Made by a program: the position numbers and the translations under genes
Shown here: one piece after another, positions 35,039 through 43,912 of the stretch
Layout of the letters: the number at the start of each line of letters is the position of its first letter
Position numbering within the stretch: position 1 is the stretch's first letter
Source: Lachnospiraceae bacterium
GTDB taxonomy: Bacteria > Bacillota > Clostridia > Lachnospirales > Lachnospiraceae
Assembly (NCBI GenBank): GCA_902363835.1
Contig: CABJBM010000026.1
Span: 1-64,000, forward strand
Direction of reading: 5' to 3'
DNA: 64,000 nt
The notes under the pieces: generated by a model
What the model was told of the DNA's origin: nothing
Database searches by the model: none
Seen by the model: only the letters and a program-made list of their open reading frames with translations

Positions 35039-35926
35039 TCATTCCTGCTCCATCCTCCGGACCAGCTCAATAAATGCCTTCATCTCTCTGCTGACCCATT
35101 TATCCTTGTGATAAACCATCTGCCTCCAGGTCTGTAAATGAAAATCCTTCATTTTAAGAGGTGTTAAAATTCCGTCCTCAATATCCCTTGAAATGGTGAA
35201 TTCCGGCAGAAAGGAGATCCCGGCATTGCTGCGAAGCAGCTTGATGATAAATTCCGTGTTGCCGATCTCCAGAAAGGGGTAAACCTTTTTTCCGCATGAG
35301 GCCAGATGCTGCTCCAGCATAAACCGGTAACTGGCATCCTTTTCCGTAAGAAGCATTGGCTGTGAAATGACCTGATCCATGGTAAGACCGGTTTCCATTG
35401 CAAAAGGGTGATTTTTCGATGCGGCAAAAATAATGCTTTCAGGCTTTTCCATCACTCTCACCCATTTTGCATCATACATGGGCTTATCAAGGAAATACAC
35501 CAGGTCAATGGTATTGTGATTCATCATATTAAGAAGCACATTGGGAGAATCCACTATAATGCTTACGTTGACCTGGGGGTAAAGGCGGTGGAACTCCTGA
35601 ATCAGAGGAGGAAACAAGGTGGAACAGATGGACTCTATGGTCCCGATGACCAGCCTTCCCGTAAGCTCCGAGGATACGGATAAAATATTTTTTACATGGG
35701 TTAAATTCCTCACCACCTCAGCCGCATATTCATAGAAGGTTTCCCCTTCATGGGTCAGAGTCGTCTTCTTCCCTATGCGGTCAAACAAATGGACGTTTAA
35801 TTCCTTTTCCAGCTGCTTGATCTGCACGGTAACCGCGGCCTGGGAATACCCCAGCTGTTCCGCTGCCCTGCAAAAGCTTTTCTTGTTTGCCACCTCTAAA
35901 AATGTCTTTATTTCCCGCAGCTCCAT
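35039..35926 (-). CDS. LysR-family transcriptional regulator
   Basis: A 295-residue LysR regulator. The helix-turn-helix is at about 1-60 (MELREIKTFLEVANKKSF, AAEQLGYSQAAVTVQIKQLE) and the effector-binding periplasmic-binding-like domain at 90-290. The start MELREIKTF is the canonical one with AAGGGA 8 nt upstream; a 24-codon extension is rejected. It is divergent from the cysteine desulfidase-family gene and the space between holds two T-N11-A boxes 21 bp apart, so it probably controls that gene and itself. Its effector may be cysteine or serine-like, which is inference. Confidence 0.93.
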   Translation of the reverse strand: MELREIKTFLEVANKKSFCRAAEQLGYSQAAVTVQIKQLEKELNVHLFDRIGKKTTLTHEGETFYEYAAEVVRNLTHVKNILSVSSELTGRLVIGTIESICSTLFPPLIQEFHRLYPQVNVSIIVDSPNVLLNMMNHNTIDLVYFLDKPMYDAKWVRVMEKPESIIFAASKNHPFAMETGLTMDQVISQPMLLTEKDASYRFMLEQHLASCGKKVYPFLEIGNTEFIIKLLRSNAGISFLPEFTISRDIEDGILTPLKMKDFHLQTWRQMVYHKDKWVSREMKAFIELVRRMEQE

Positions 35927-35951
35927 ACCAACATCCCTTTCTTCTGTCAAT

Positions 35952-35986
35952 TTAAAAATATTAAACGTTATCTTAAAAACATTAAA
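35952..35986. promoter_or_regulatory. tandem LysR-type boxes
   Basis: Direct repeats TTAAAAATATTAAA (35952-35965) and TTAAAAACATTAAA (35973-35986) are 21 bp apart, two helical turns. Each contains a partly palindromic T-N11-A core (TTAAAAAYATTAA), the LysR-family consensus form. They lie 26 bp before the lysR start and just upstream of the promoter of the divergent gene. Confidence 0.6.
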
Positions 35987-35987
35987 T

Positions 35988-36021
35988 TTTACTTCCATGC
36001 CTTTCTATGGTACATTATAAC
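35988..36021 (+). promoter_or_regulatory. promoter of the cysteine desulfidase-family gene
   Basis: Two overlapping solutions exist: TTTACT-17-TACATT (35988-36016) and TTCCAT-17-TATAAC (35993-36021). Both lie immediately downstream of the LysR-type boxes, as expected for an activated promoter. Confidence 0.5.
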
Positions 36022-36097
36022 CAACAGGAAATCAATGCTTATTTACAAACAGTCTTTGAAAAATCATTGATACTTTTAGAAAGGAATTGATGTTCAT

Positions 36098-37372
36098 ATG
36101 GAAAAGGCAAATGATAAATACCAGGCCTATGTGCAGATATTGAAGGAAGAACTGGTTCCCGCCATGGGTTGTACCGAACCCATTGCCCTGGCTTATGCCG
36201 CCGCATTAGCCAGAAAAACCCTGGGTGAAATACCTGACAGAGTGATCGTGGCCGCCAGCGGAAGCATTATTAAGAACGTGAAATCCGTGATTGTTCCCAA
36301 CACAGGCCATTTAAAGGGCATCCCTGCGGCAGTGGCGGCAGGAATCGTGGCAGGAGATCCGGAAAAAGAGCTGGAGGTCATTGCAGGGGCCTCACCGGAG
36401 CACATTGTGAAAATGAGAGAATTTATGGAAGAAAAGGAGATCACGGTAGAACACCTGGACAATGGACTCTGCTTTGATATCCTTGTTACCCTGTATAAAG
36501 GCGCTTCCTACAGCAGAGTGCGCATTGCCGATTATCACACGAACATCGTTCTCATTGAAAAGGATGGGATCATCGTGAAGCAGGGAGAGGCTGCTTTGGA
36601 AAAAGAACCTCTCACTGACCGGAGCCTGCTGAACATGGAGGATATCTGGGACTTTATCAATTCGGTGGATATTTCTGACATCAGGGAAATTCTGGACCGC
36701 CAGATCCGTTACAACTGGGCCATTGCAGAGGAAGGGATTAAGGAAAACTATGGAGCCAACATCGGCAAGGTGCTTCTTAAGAACTCCGGGAATGACCTGT
36801 CCGTTAAGGCAAAGGCCATGGCTGCGGCTGGCTCTGATGCCCGGATGAACGGCTGCGGGCTGCCTGTCATCATCAATTCAGGAAGCGGCAATCAGGGAAT
36901 CACCGTTTCCGTTCCTGTCATCGTATATGCAAAGGAATTAAAGGTCAGCGAGGAAAAAATGTACCGGGCTTTGGCCTTATCCAATTTAGCTGCCATTCAC
37001 CAGAAGACACCCATCGGCCGGTTATCCGCCTACTGCGGAGCCGTTAATGCAGGAGCCGGCGCCGGGGCTGGAATCGCCTACCTCTGCGGAGGCGGCTATG
37101 AGGAAGTCATTCATACCATAGTCAATGCCCTTGCCATTGTTTCAGGAATTGTATGCGACGGAGCAAAATCCTCCTGCGCGGCAAAGATCGCTTCTTCCAT
37201 AGAAGCCGGAATATTGGGCTATAATATGTACATGCAGGGACAGCAGTTTCTGGATGGGGACGGAATCGTCACCAAAGGTGTGGAAGCCACCCTTAGAAAC
37301 GTTGGCAGATTGGGGAAAATAGGAATGAAAGGGACCAACGAGGAAATTATCCGCATCATGATAGGGCAATAG
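36098..37372 (+). CDS. cyuA: L-cysteine desulfidase / UPF0597 family protein
   Basis: A 424-residue protein of the serine dehydratase alpha-chain-like UPF0597 family, whose characterised members (CyuA/YhaM) are Fe-S cysteine desulfidases that split cysteine to pyruvate, ammonia and sulfide. Family motifs include VPAMGCTEPIALAYAAA (Cys25), NTGHLKGI, GSGNQGITVSVPV, AYCGAVNAGAGAGAGIAYLCGGG and CDGAKSSCAAKIASS, whose cysteines would ligate the cluster. It is divergent from a LysR regulator with tandem binding boxes between them. A role in anaerobic cysteine or serine catabolism is likely; some homologues are not tested, so the substrate is by homology. Ends at a strong terminator. Confidence 0.9.
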   Translation: MEKANDKYQAYVQILKEELVPAMGCTEPIALAYAAALARKTLGEIPDRVIVAASGSIIKNVKSVIVPNTGHLKGIPAAVAAGIVAGDPEKELEVIAGASPEHIVKMREFMEEKEITVEHLDNGLCFDILVTLYKGASYSRVRIADYHTNIVLIEKDGIIVKQGEAALEKEPLTDRSLLNMEDIWDFINSVDISDIREILDRQIRYNWAIAEEGIKENYGANIGKVLLKNSGNDLSVKAKAMAAAGSDARMNGCGLPVIINSGSGNQGITVSVPVIVYAKELKVSEEKMYRALALSNLAAIHQKTPIGRLSAYCGAVNAGAGAGAGIAYLCGGGYEEVIHTIVNALAIVSGIVCDGAKSSCAAKIASSIEAGILGYNMYMQGQQFLDGDGIVTKGVEATLRNVGRLGKIGMKGTNEEIIRIMIGQ

Positions 37373-37425
37373 GATAGAGACTGAAAGAACTTCTCATAAA
37401 ATTCCATAACAGTTTTATTATGCAG

Positions 37426-37468
37426 AAAAGACAGCAACTTCGGATATATCCGGTAATTGCTGTCTTTT
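37426..37468. terminator. terminator after cyuA
   Basis: AAAAGACAGCAA pairs with TTGCTGTCTTTT, with a CGGATA/TATCCG inner stem. It lies about 50 nt after the stop and reads on both strands. The rest of 37373-37633 shows nothing else. Confidence 0.85.
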
Positions 37469-37633
37469 AGGTGTATATGAACTTTGTTATTTATCAATCT
37501 TGAAAGGATCTCCATACATTTTTCAAGCAAGAGGTTTGTCTGAGGAATGATTTTTTCTTTCAGGAATTTTCTGTGCCGGAAACCAGTTCCATTGCTGTTT
37601 CTTTTCCGGGTCTTTCAAAGGAATCCCTTGAAC

Positions 37634-38953
37634 TTATTGGAAGAAATTTGGGAGATGCTTTTTATGTGCCTCCAATAATTCCTCCATTACCTGTTTTGCT
37701 ACGTTTCCGCTGGTAATCAGCGGATTCATCATAAAGGCTTGTAACAATGTACCTCTGTCCCCTGTAACAGCAGCTTCAATGGTCAGCTCTTCCATTGATT
37801 TCATTAATTGCAGCAATCCTCTTTCCTGAGGTTTAAAGCTTCCGAAATTATAAGGAACCGGCCCTTTTCCTGTTAAAGTGCAAGTAACTTCAACTGCACA
37901 ATCGTCAGGCAAGTCTTTTATAGTACCGTTATTTCGGGTACTAACAGTCATGATTGTTCTTTTATCATTATAGATTGATGTGATTGTTTCACAAGCTGCA
38001 TCACTATATCTGGCTCCGCCGCGTTGTTCTAGCTGTTTTGGTTTATAATTCAGATCCGGATCCTTATATAATTCATATAATTCAGCTTCAATTTTTTTGA
38101 CCTTTTCTGCCCGTGTTCCATTGTTTTTAAAGTCTTCCAATTCCTCAGCCAGCATTTTATCCGTATAGTAATAGTAATTATGATAGGGACATGGAACCAT
38201 ATGTAGATTTTCTACCTGTTCAAAAATCAATTGATTATCCTTAATATTTGCAACAATTGAATTTGTTCCCCCACTTCCATACATCTTTTTTATGAGCTCA
38301 TCCGTCCGGTCAACACCTTTTTTATCAACCACAGTGTGCCAGTGCAGATGATTAATCCCTGCAAACTGGAAAAATAAGTCTGACGGATCTTCACCAAGGA
38401 TTGCAGCTTCTTCATAAACAGCATTAACGGGAATATTACACAAACCGACAACCTTGTTCCAATTACCATATCTTAAAACAGCTTCCGTGACCATACCGGA
38501 AGGATTTGTGAAATTAATTAACCAGGCTTCAGGGCACAGTTCCTTCATCTCATCTACAATTCCCAAAATCACCGGAATGGTTCGCAATGCCTTAAAAATA
38601 CCCCCGGCACCGTTGGTTTCCTGACCAATTAATCCATGGCTTAAGGGAATACGCTCATCTAAAATACGTGCATCCAATAATCCGACCCGCAGCTGTGTGG
38701 TAACGAAATCCGCTGCTTTTAAGGCCTCACGCCGGTCTAAAGTCAGGTAAACCTTACAGTCAATTCCCGCTGCTTTTACCATGCGCTTAGCCATTTCTCC
38801 CACAATTTCCAACTTGTGTTTACCTTCTTCAATATCCACCAACCACAATTCGCTTATGGGAAATTCATCATATCTTTTAATAAATCCTTCTACTAATTCC
38901 GGTGTATAGCTGGATCCTCCGCCAATCGTTACAACTTTAAGCTTTTTGGGCAT
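37634..38953 (-). CDS. licH: 6-phospho-beta-glucosidase (GH4)
   Basis: A 439-residue glycoside hydrolase family 4 enzyme that needs NAD and a divalent metal and splits phosphorylated beta-glucosides such as cellobiose-6-phosphate in the cytoplasm. The NAD-binding start is VVTIGGGSSYTPELVEGF; further marks are TQLRVGLLDARILDER, GQETNGAGGIFKALRTIP, INFTNPSG, GLCNIPVN (metal-ligand Cys) and GINHLHWH (metal-ligand His). It is the last gene of the IIA-IIB-IIC-GH4 transcription unit, matching licBCAH of Bacillus in content. GGAGG lies 8 nt before the ATG. No truncation. Confidence 0.95.
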   Translation of the reverse strand: MPKKLKVVTIGGGSSYTPELVEGFIKRYDEFPISELWLVDIEEGKHKLEIVGEMAKRMVKAAGIDCKVYLTLDRREALKAADFVTTQLRVGLLDARILDERIPLSHGLIGQETNGAGGIFKALRTIPVILGIVDEMKELCPEAWLINFTNPSGMVTEAVLRYGNWNKVVGLCNIPVNAVYEEAAILGEDPSDLFFQFAGINHLHWHTVVDKKGVDRTDELIKKMYGSGGTNSIVANIKDNQLIFEQVENLHMVPCPYHNYYYYTDKMLAEELEDFKNNGTRAEKVKKIEAELYELYKDPDLNYKPKQLEQRGGARYSDAACETITSIYNDKRTIMTVSTRNNGTIKDLPDDCAVEVTCTLTGKGPVPYNFGSFKPQERGLLQLMKSMEELTIEAAVTGDRGTLLQAFMMNPLITSGNVAKQVMEELLEAHKKHLPNFFQ

Positions 38954-38970
38954 AGCAAATTCCTCCGTAA

Positions 38971-40239
38971 TTAATCTTCAGCTGCTGCTGCAATTTCAGC
39001 TGTTTCACCTCTTTGATTTTCACTTTCTAACATCTGTTTTTCAGCTATTTTGAAAAATGGCATATAAATGGCTACAGCAATGACAATTTCAACCCCTGAC
39101 CAGACAGCAGCCCTTATGTCCCAGCCTGTAGCCATTAAAGGCCCAATAATCGGAGGCATTGTCCAGGGAACCATCATCATGGGTTTGCCAACCAGTCCAA
39201 TGGACATAAGAAAATAACTGCTGGCAGCTAATACTAAGGGAATCAGGATAAAAGGAATCATCATCAATGGATTCATGATAATGGGAAATCCAAAAATTAC
39301 CGGTTCATTTATCTCAAAAATCGAACCTGGCAAAGCTATCTTTCCCAATTCCTTATAGGTTTTTGATCTTGAGGAAATCATTAAAAGAACCAAAGTTAAT
39401 GTGGCTCCTGTTCCGCCTACATTGACAAACAGGCTGGAAAACCCAGAAGCAGTGATATAAGGAAGTGCTTCTCCTTTGGCATAAGCAGAAGCATTTGCTG
39501 CAACAAAAGCTAAAAATATCGGATCTGCAACACCTTCTAATGTCATATCCCCATGAATACCTGCACACCACAATAAACTCACCAAAAATGTATAAAGCAA
39601 AATTCCAGGCAGACTATTTAATGCATGAAGCAAAGGTGAAAAGATACCTTGAATAAATTCAGTAATATTAAAATGCAACGGAACGCGAATGGTCCAAAAC
39701 AGCAATAAGATCAGCATTGCGGGAATCAAAGAAACAAAGGAATTGCTTACTGCCGGCGGCACACCGTCAGGCAGTTTAAATACCCAATTCTTTTTAATAC
39801 AGAAATGATAAATTTCGGTAGTAACAATACCTGCAATAATTGCGGTAAACAGCCCTGAAGAATCAAAACCCGCAGGATCAATGACAAAGCTGTCCGACAG
39901 CTGAGTGGTAATAAAAGCCATGACTGATAAGGCTGCACCTGAAACAGCATCAAGCTCATAACTTTTACTTAGCTCATAACCAATTCCAATTGCTGCTAAA
40001 AGTGATATAATACCGAATGAAACACTGACAGCAGCATTAATCATATTTTCATAAGGTGCTAAAAAATTAGTCCAGCTTTCAATGGGAATATTTCCTATAA
40101 TAAGAAATATACTTCCGCTTATGATCGCAGGTAAAGTTAAGGTTAAACCATTACGTATGGCCACTAAATGCCTTTGACTTCCTAATTTCGTCAGCGGCGG
40201 TATAATTGTGTCTTGCAACCAATTCATCAATTTATCCAT
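38971..40239 (-). CDS. licC: PTS lactose/cellobiose-type EIIC permease
   Basis: A 422-residue PTS EIIC of the Lac family with about ten helices, which carries beta-glucosides or cellobiose through the membrane and phosphorylates them. Family features are LGSQRHLVAIRNGLTLTLPAIISGSIFLI, GIHGDMTLEGVADPIFLA near 230, INEPVIFGFPIIMNP near 305 (conserved Glu of the substrate site) and the MPFFKIAEKQML C-terminus. GGGGG precedes the ATG. It lies 17 bp before licH and after licB in one operon. Confidence 0.95.
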   Translation of the reverse strand: MDKLMNWLQDTIIPPLTKLGSQRHLVAIRNGLTLTLPAIISGSIFLIIGNIPIESWTNFLAPYENMINAAVSVSFGIISLLAAIGIGYELSKSYELDAVSGAALSVMAFITTQLSDSFVIDPAGFDSSGLFTAIIAGIVTTEIYHFCIKKNWVFKLPDGVPPAVSNSFVSLIPAMLILLLFWTIRVPLHFNITEFIQGIFSPLLHALNSLPGILLYTFLVSLLWCAGIHGDMTLEGVADPIFLAFVAANASAYAKGEALPYITASGFSSLFVNVGGTGATLTLVLLMISSRSKTYKELGKIALPGSIFEINEPVIFGFPIIMNPLMMIPFILIPLVLAASSYFLMSIGLVGKPMMMVPWTMPPIIGPLMATGWDIRAAVWSGVEIVIAVAIYMPFFKIAEKQMLESENQRGETAEIAAAAED

Positions 40240-40269
40240 TTTTATTTCCCCCTTAATTTTGTACCGACA

Positions 40270-40572
40270 CTAGTCGCCCAAAGCTTTTTTGACCTGGGCA
40301 ATAACCTTGGCGCCGTTCATGGTGCCATATACCTGCATATCAATGCATTCAATGATTTTGCCCGGACAGTCCTTTTCCACCTTCTCCTTGCTGAAACGAA
40401 CCTGGGGCCCCAACAATATGATATCTGCATCCGGTCCTTTCTCCTTGGTGCTTGCAAGCGCATAGGCATTGATTTTGCAGTCATAATTTTCTTTTGCTGC
40501 AGCCTCTTTCATCTTATGGACCAGAAGGCTGGTGGACATTCCTGCCGCACAAAACAAAACAATGTTTCTCAT
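40270..40572 (-). CDS. licB: PTS lactose/cellobiose-type EIIB
   Basis: A 100-residue cytoplasmic EIIB of the Lac family. The phosphoryl-carrying Cys8 is in LFCAAGMSTSLLV and the P-loop-like turn follows; LLGPQVRF is typical of the fold. It passes phosphate from IIA to the sugar at EIIC. AGGAGG lies 6 nt before the ATG. Gene order is licA, licB, licC, licH on the minus strand. Confidence 0.95.
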   Translation of the reverse strand: MRNIVLFCAAGMSTSLLVHKMKEAAAKENYDCKINAYALASTKEKGPDADIILLGPQVRFSKEKVEKDCPGKIIECIDMQVYGTMNGAKVIAQVKKALGD

Positions 40573-40597
40573 AAATGACCTCCTTTCTATGAATGAA

Positions 40598-40900
40598 TTA
40601 TTTATTTCTTAAAATATCAATTATTTCCTTGCACAGATCCATGACTGTCATGGCATTCATCAGATGATCCTGAGCATGAACCATTAAAAGTCCAACTTCT
40701 GCTTTTTTGCCGTTTAACTCATTTTGGATCATTTCCGTCTGGACCTCATGTGCTTCCTGAATCGTCTTTTCTGCATCCTCCATCAGCTGGTCCGCATGTT
40801 TAAAATCACCGTTTTTGGCTGAACGCAGCGCTTCAATCGCACTGCTTCTGGCATTCCCTCCGCAGACCACAAGCTTCATAACAATCATTTCAATATCCAT
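40598..40900 (-). CDS. licA: PTS lactose/cellobiose-type EIIA
   Basis: A 100-residue all-helical EIIA of the Lac family that receives phosphate from HPr. The conserved VHAQDHLM motif (near residues 74-81) carries the phosphorylated His, and the trimer-buried Asp is within it. ATG at 40900 is preferred; a GTG two codons upstream is also in frame but is too close to AGAGG. It is the first structural gene, following a leader of about 320 nt. Confidence 0.94.
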   Translation of the reverse strand: MDIEMIVMKLVVCGGNARSSAIEALRSAKNGDFKHADQLMEDAEKTIQEAHEVQTEMIQNELNGKKAEVGLLMVHAQDHLMNAMTVMDLCKEIIDILRNK

Positions 40901-40916
40901 TCCCACACTGCCTCTC

Positions 40917-41021
40917 TTAATCTGTAGTTATGAATTTCACAAAGGTAATAAGGTAAGCCGCAGGGTGAAAAACATCTCCCATCCAGATCTCCGGTATGCT
41001 TGGTTTACCTGCCAAACTCAT
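40917..41021 (-). CDS. small open frame in the lic leader
   Basis: A 34-codon frame (starts MSLAGKPSIPEIW) begins 5-6 nt after GAGGT and ends 16 nt before licA. It lies wholly in the untranslated leader. No family is recognised and composition alone does not prove coding; it could be a leader peptide or chance. Confidence 0.25.
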   Translation of the reverse strand: MSLAGKPSIPEIWMGDVFHPAAYLITFVKFITTD

Positions 41022-41232
41022 AATTACCTCATGCTGATATTATCCGTATTATTTCTATTTTTTTGTTTCCTTCTCCCTCTGCTGGCTGCAAGTACAATTA
41101 AAAAAGATAACCTACCCTTTCATCACTTCCCCATCTTCCCCGTATATAGCGGGAATTACTTTTTAACCTGAATATTTTCTATATCTCCCCGCCTGTCTGC
41201 ATGAGTGGGAAAATTCTGTGAAATGTTCAGGG

Positions 41233-41276
41233 AATATTGTGCATGATTGATATTTTAACAAGTGCTCTCAGCACTT
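41233..41276 (-). promoter_or_regulatory. lic operon promoter with activator-type operator
   Basis: Minus strand TTGTTA (41261-41256), 17-bp spacer, AATATT (41238-41233). The perfect inverted repeat AAGTGCT-CTC-AGCACTT (41260-41276) touches the -35 from upstream, where an activator such as LicR would bind. Outer TGTGCA/TGCACA arms enclose it. Confidence 0.6.
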
Positions 41277-41515
41277 ATCTATTGCACATTCACATATTAT
41301 CATATTTATTTCCAGAACTCCACGCCGCCTTTTTCCATTTTCATAATGGCACCCCTTTCCTCCCATTTTCCACAATGAGTTTTCATAGCTTCATCTATAG
41401 GGATCGGGAGGATTATGTTGCCGGGGCTGCAAACGTTGTTGGCAAAATCTTTTGACTGGTATAAAGGCATGGTGGAAGCCAATGGTTCCAGCCTCTTTAC
41501 CAAAGAATTCTCCCG
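41277..41515. other. intergenic stretch without recognised gene
   Basis: Between the lic promoter and the licR terminator there are open frames on both strands, none with a ribosome binding site or recognisable family. The plus strand near 41405-41450 vaguely resembles the end of a glutamate dehydrogenase, but not convincingly. Confidence 0.3.
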
Positions 41516-41557
41516 AAAAAAAGACGTGTGCAAAATGATTATGGCTTTGCACACGTC
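41516..41557 (-). terminator. terminator of licR
   Basis: GACGTGTGCAAA and TTTGCACACGTC form a 12-bp perfect stem followed by T7 on the minus strand, about 26 nt after the licR stop. It separates licR from the lic structural operon. Confidence 0.92.
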
Positions 41558-41582
41558 CTGCTATTATTTTTACACCCTTCCC

Positions 41583-43496
41583 TTATACTTCCTTGGGAAT
41601 CTGGGCTTCTATGCTGCTCATCGCATCTATAAATGCATCATAATCCTGCCTTTTGACCAGATCCTGGATTTGTTTCCGGCTTAAAAGGAAGGCTGCCGTC
41701 ATCTGGTAGAAACGCTGCAGTTCATCACTGGTATGATCCTTATTAGCTATGGACACCAGGAAAACGGCACGCACCTTCTGCCCCTCCCAGTCCACCGGTT
41801 CATCAAGGATTCCAACACATACAAACGTCTCCTCACTGATTGCTTTGTAAACGTGGGGCATTGCCACCATGTTTCCAAAAGCCGTATTGGCCAACCTCTC
41901 CCGCTTTAAAACGGACTCATAAAATTCTTTGGGAAGGTTCTTCTTTTCCATAACAAACTGGCACATACAGCGAAGGACCTCTTCCTTTGTCCGCAGCTTC
42001 AGATGAGGCAGAAACATTTCCCGTTCATAGTAAGCCTCCACGGAAGAGGCTATATCGGAAGTCAGGACCCTTTTTACATTTACAATGTCCTTGTCATCAA
42101 GGAAATATTGTACTTCCAGAATGGGAAGGGGTACGGAAACCGTAATAGGAACAGTTGTAAAGATGTAATCATATTTTGAAAAATCTACTTTGTAAATACT
42201 TCCCACATCGCAGGCAGTGATATCGTTTATATATTCCTTAAATGAATTCTGGTATTTATATTGAAGAAGCTTTGCACTTCCCCGCCCGGAGGAGCATACC
42301 AGAAGTATGTTTTTCTTCTCTACCTCCGTCTTCTTCCGTTCAAGAGCAAAAGCAAATGCAAATGCAAAGTATGCGATCTCATCTTCTGACAAAAGAGTAT
42401 GGAAATGTTCATTTATAACTGTAACCGCATTGCAGGCCATGGTATAGGAAAGACAGAACTTTTCCTTTACATCCCTGAGAAGAGGATTCTTTAAATGCAT
42501 ATCATATTTGATCCTGACGCTTAAAGGCACCAGATGCTGGCACAGCAACATGCGAAGCTCTAAATCACTGCGAAAATCAAATTTGAACAGATCATACACC
42601 CGTTCCAGCATAACGGTTACCAGATCACTGATTTCCTGGGTGATGATGATATTCTGATCTGTTTCATCATTATGGTATATCATCTTCTTCCCTGCCAAAT
42701 GTATGGCAATGTAAACGATCTCTGTTTCAGGGAATGTAATTTGGAATGTGGATTCTATCTGTTTGGCAATTTCTTTTGCGATCTGGTACTCAAACCGTCC
42801 GTTCATATTCTTTAAGGGTTCATCAGGCATTGGCACATAATGGCATTCCATGATTCGGCTGATGGCAATATAAAGATGAACAACAAGGTTTTGATAGGCA
42901 GTTCCTGGAATCAGAAAATCGTTCTTTTTAAGAACAGCCGACACACATGCCGCAATTTCATCCATGCTCTGATTGCCCTTATGAAGCCTTTTTCCCGAAA
43001 AAGACGCGATGCACAATCTGGCCTCAAACTCTCCGCCTTCCAGCTTGATTCCATGATTGGGTTTTCGGATAACTTTTATATTAAATTTATTAAGATATTG
43101 TTCTACTTCCTTTAGATCCGCAGTCAATGTCCTCTTGGATATATACAGACTGTCACTCAATTCATCCAACTTCACATAGGAAGGGCTGTTAAATAAATAT
43201 TCCAACAGATATTGTATCCGGTCCTCCGACGTATCAGGCAGATATTGATCCGAAAGTTGGGTGTGCAATTCCCGGATAAAAAAATTGAACTTTTCTTCGT
43301 CCCATACGTTCAGATAATACCCTACACCGTATTTTGAAAGAATCGAAGCCCCCAAGGGCTCCATTTCCTGATTCAACTCTTTCAGCAGATTGCGAATGGT
43401 CTTCGTCCCGATACCGATCTTCCCTGCAAGATCTTCTGCCGTATAATACTCTCTGTCTGACAAAATATCCAGGATTTCTCTCTTTCGCCTGTCCAT
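41583..43496 (-). CDS. licR: LicR-type PRD transcriptional activator
   Basis: A 637-residue multidomain PTS-controlled regulator: N-terminal HTH domains (YTAEDLAGKIGIGTKTIRNLL and YVKLDELSDSLYISKRTLTADL, about 1-150), two PRD domains (about 180-390) with phosphorylatable His residues, an EIIB-like domain with ILLVCSSGRGSAKLL near 405 and an EIIA type 2 domain at the C-terminus with MVAMPHVYKAI. This is the architecture of LicR/MtlR-type DNA-binding activators rather than of short BglG RNA-binding antiterminators. It lies upstream of the PTS genes and has its own terminator. ATG at 43496 follows AGGAG; a GTG 12 nt earlier is in frame. Confidence 0.92.
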   Translation of the reverse strand: MDRRKREILDILSDREYYTAEDLAGKIGIGTKTIRNLLKELNQEMEPLGASILSKYGVGYYLNVWDEEKFNFFIRELHTQLSDQYLPDTSEDRIQYLLEYLFNSPSYVKLDELSDSLYISKRTLTADLKEVEQYLNKFNIKVIRKPNHGIKLEGGEFEARLCIASFSGKRLHKGNQSMDEIAACVSAVLKKNDFLIPGTAYQNLVVHLYIAISRIMECHYVPMPDEPLKNMNGRFEYQIAKEIAKQIESTFQITFPETEIVYIAIHLAGKKMIYHNDETDQNIIITQEISDLVTVMLERVYDLFKFDFRSDLELRMLLCQHLVPLSVRIKYDMHLKNPLLRDVKEKFCLSYTMACNAVTVINEHFHTLLSEDEIAYFAFAFAFALERKKTEVEKKNILLVCSSGRGSAKLLQYKYQNSFKEYINDITACDVGSIYKVDFSKYDYIFTTVPITVSVPLPILEVQYFLDDKDIVNVKRVLTSDIASSVEAYYEREMFLPHLKLRTKEEVLRCMCQFVMEKKNLPKEFYESVLKRERLANTAFGNMVAMPHVYKAISEETFVCVGILDEPVDWEGQKVRAVFLVSIANKDHTSDELQRFYQMTAAFLLSRKQIQDLVKRQDYDAFIDAMSSIEAQIPKEV

Positions 43497-43818
43497 ATCT
43501 ATACTCACTCCTATTGATTCATGCCAGCCTCAATTGATATATGATATTACATAGTGGGTTTTATTATCATCCAAAATATTTTAATCTGCACTGGTTAAAG
43601 GTTTTTGTGTGTTATTTATTCTTTTTTTCTTTTAAACCACACCTTTTTATGCACCTTTACATAATAGCATAGTTTACAGGGGAACTAAATGATTCTTTTT
43701 TCCAATTTAAAATGGCAATCTTTTCTCGCAGGATACTTTTACTTTTGGTAATCCCATGACAGCCATACTGCAGAAGTGCAAATCTTCGGGCAGGTCAGAA
43801 AAATGCACATCAATGAAA
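43497..43818. other. AT-rich region upstream of licR
   Basis: About 320 bp between the licR start and the prfA terminator. It holds AT-rich promoter-like sequence near 43535-43560 and long T tracts near 43615-43635, but no gene or clear operator. Confidence 0.4.
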
Positions 43819-43846
43819 TAAAAACCCCGTTCCATCATGGAACAGG
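43819..43846 (-). terminator. terminator of prfA
   Basis: Stem GTTCC/GGAAC plus CCC/GGG around one mismatch, loop ATCAT, then TTTTTATTT on the minus strand, about 65 nt after prfA. Confidence 0.75.
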
Positions 43847-43912
43847 GCTATGGCATACGTGTATATTTTTTAATCTATAGCAAAACCGGAAAACACCGCA
43901 AATCCGGTATTT

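Noticed and set aside
41237..41684. Plus-strand frames near 41405-41510 resembling the C-terminus of glutamate dehydrogenase (YVAGAANVVGK) across a frameshift
   Set aside because: The resemblance covers about a dozen residues, needs a frameshift, and has no upstream remnant; it runs into the licR terminator. Treated as chance.
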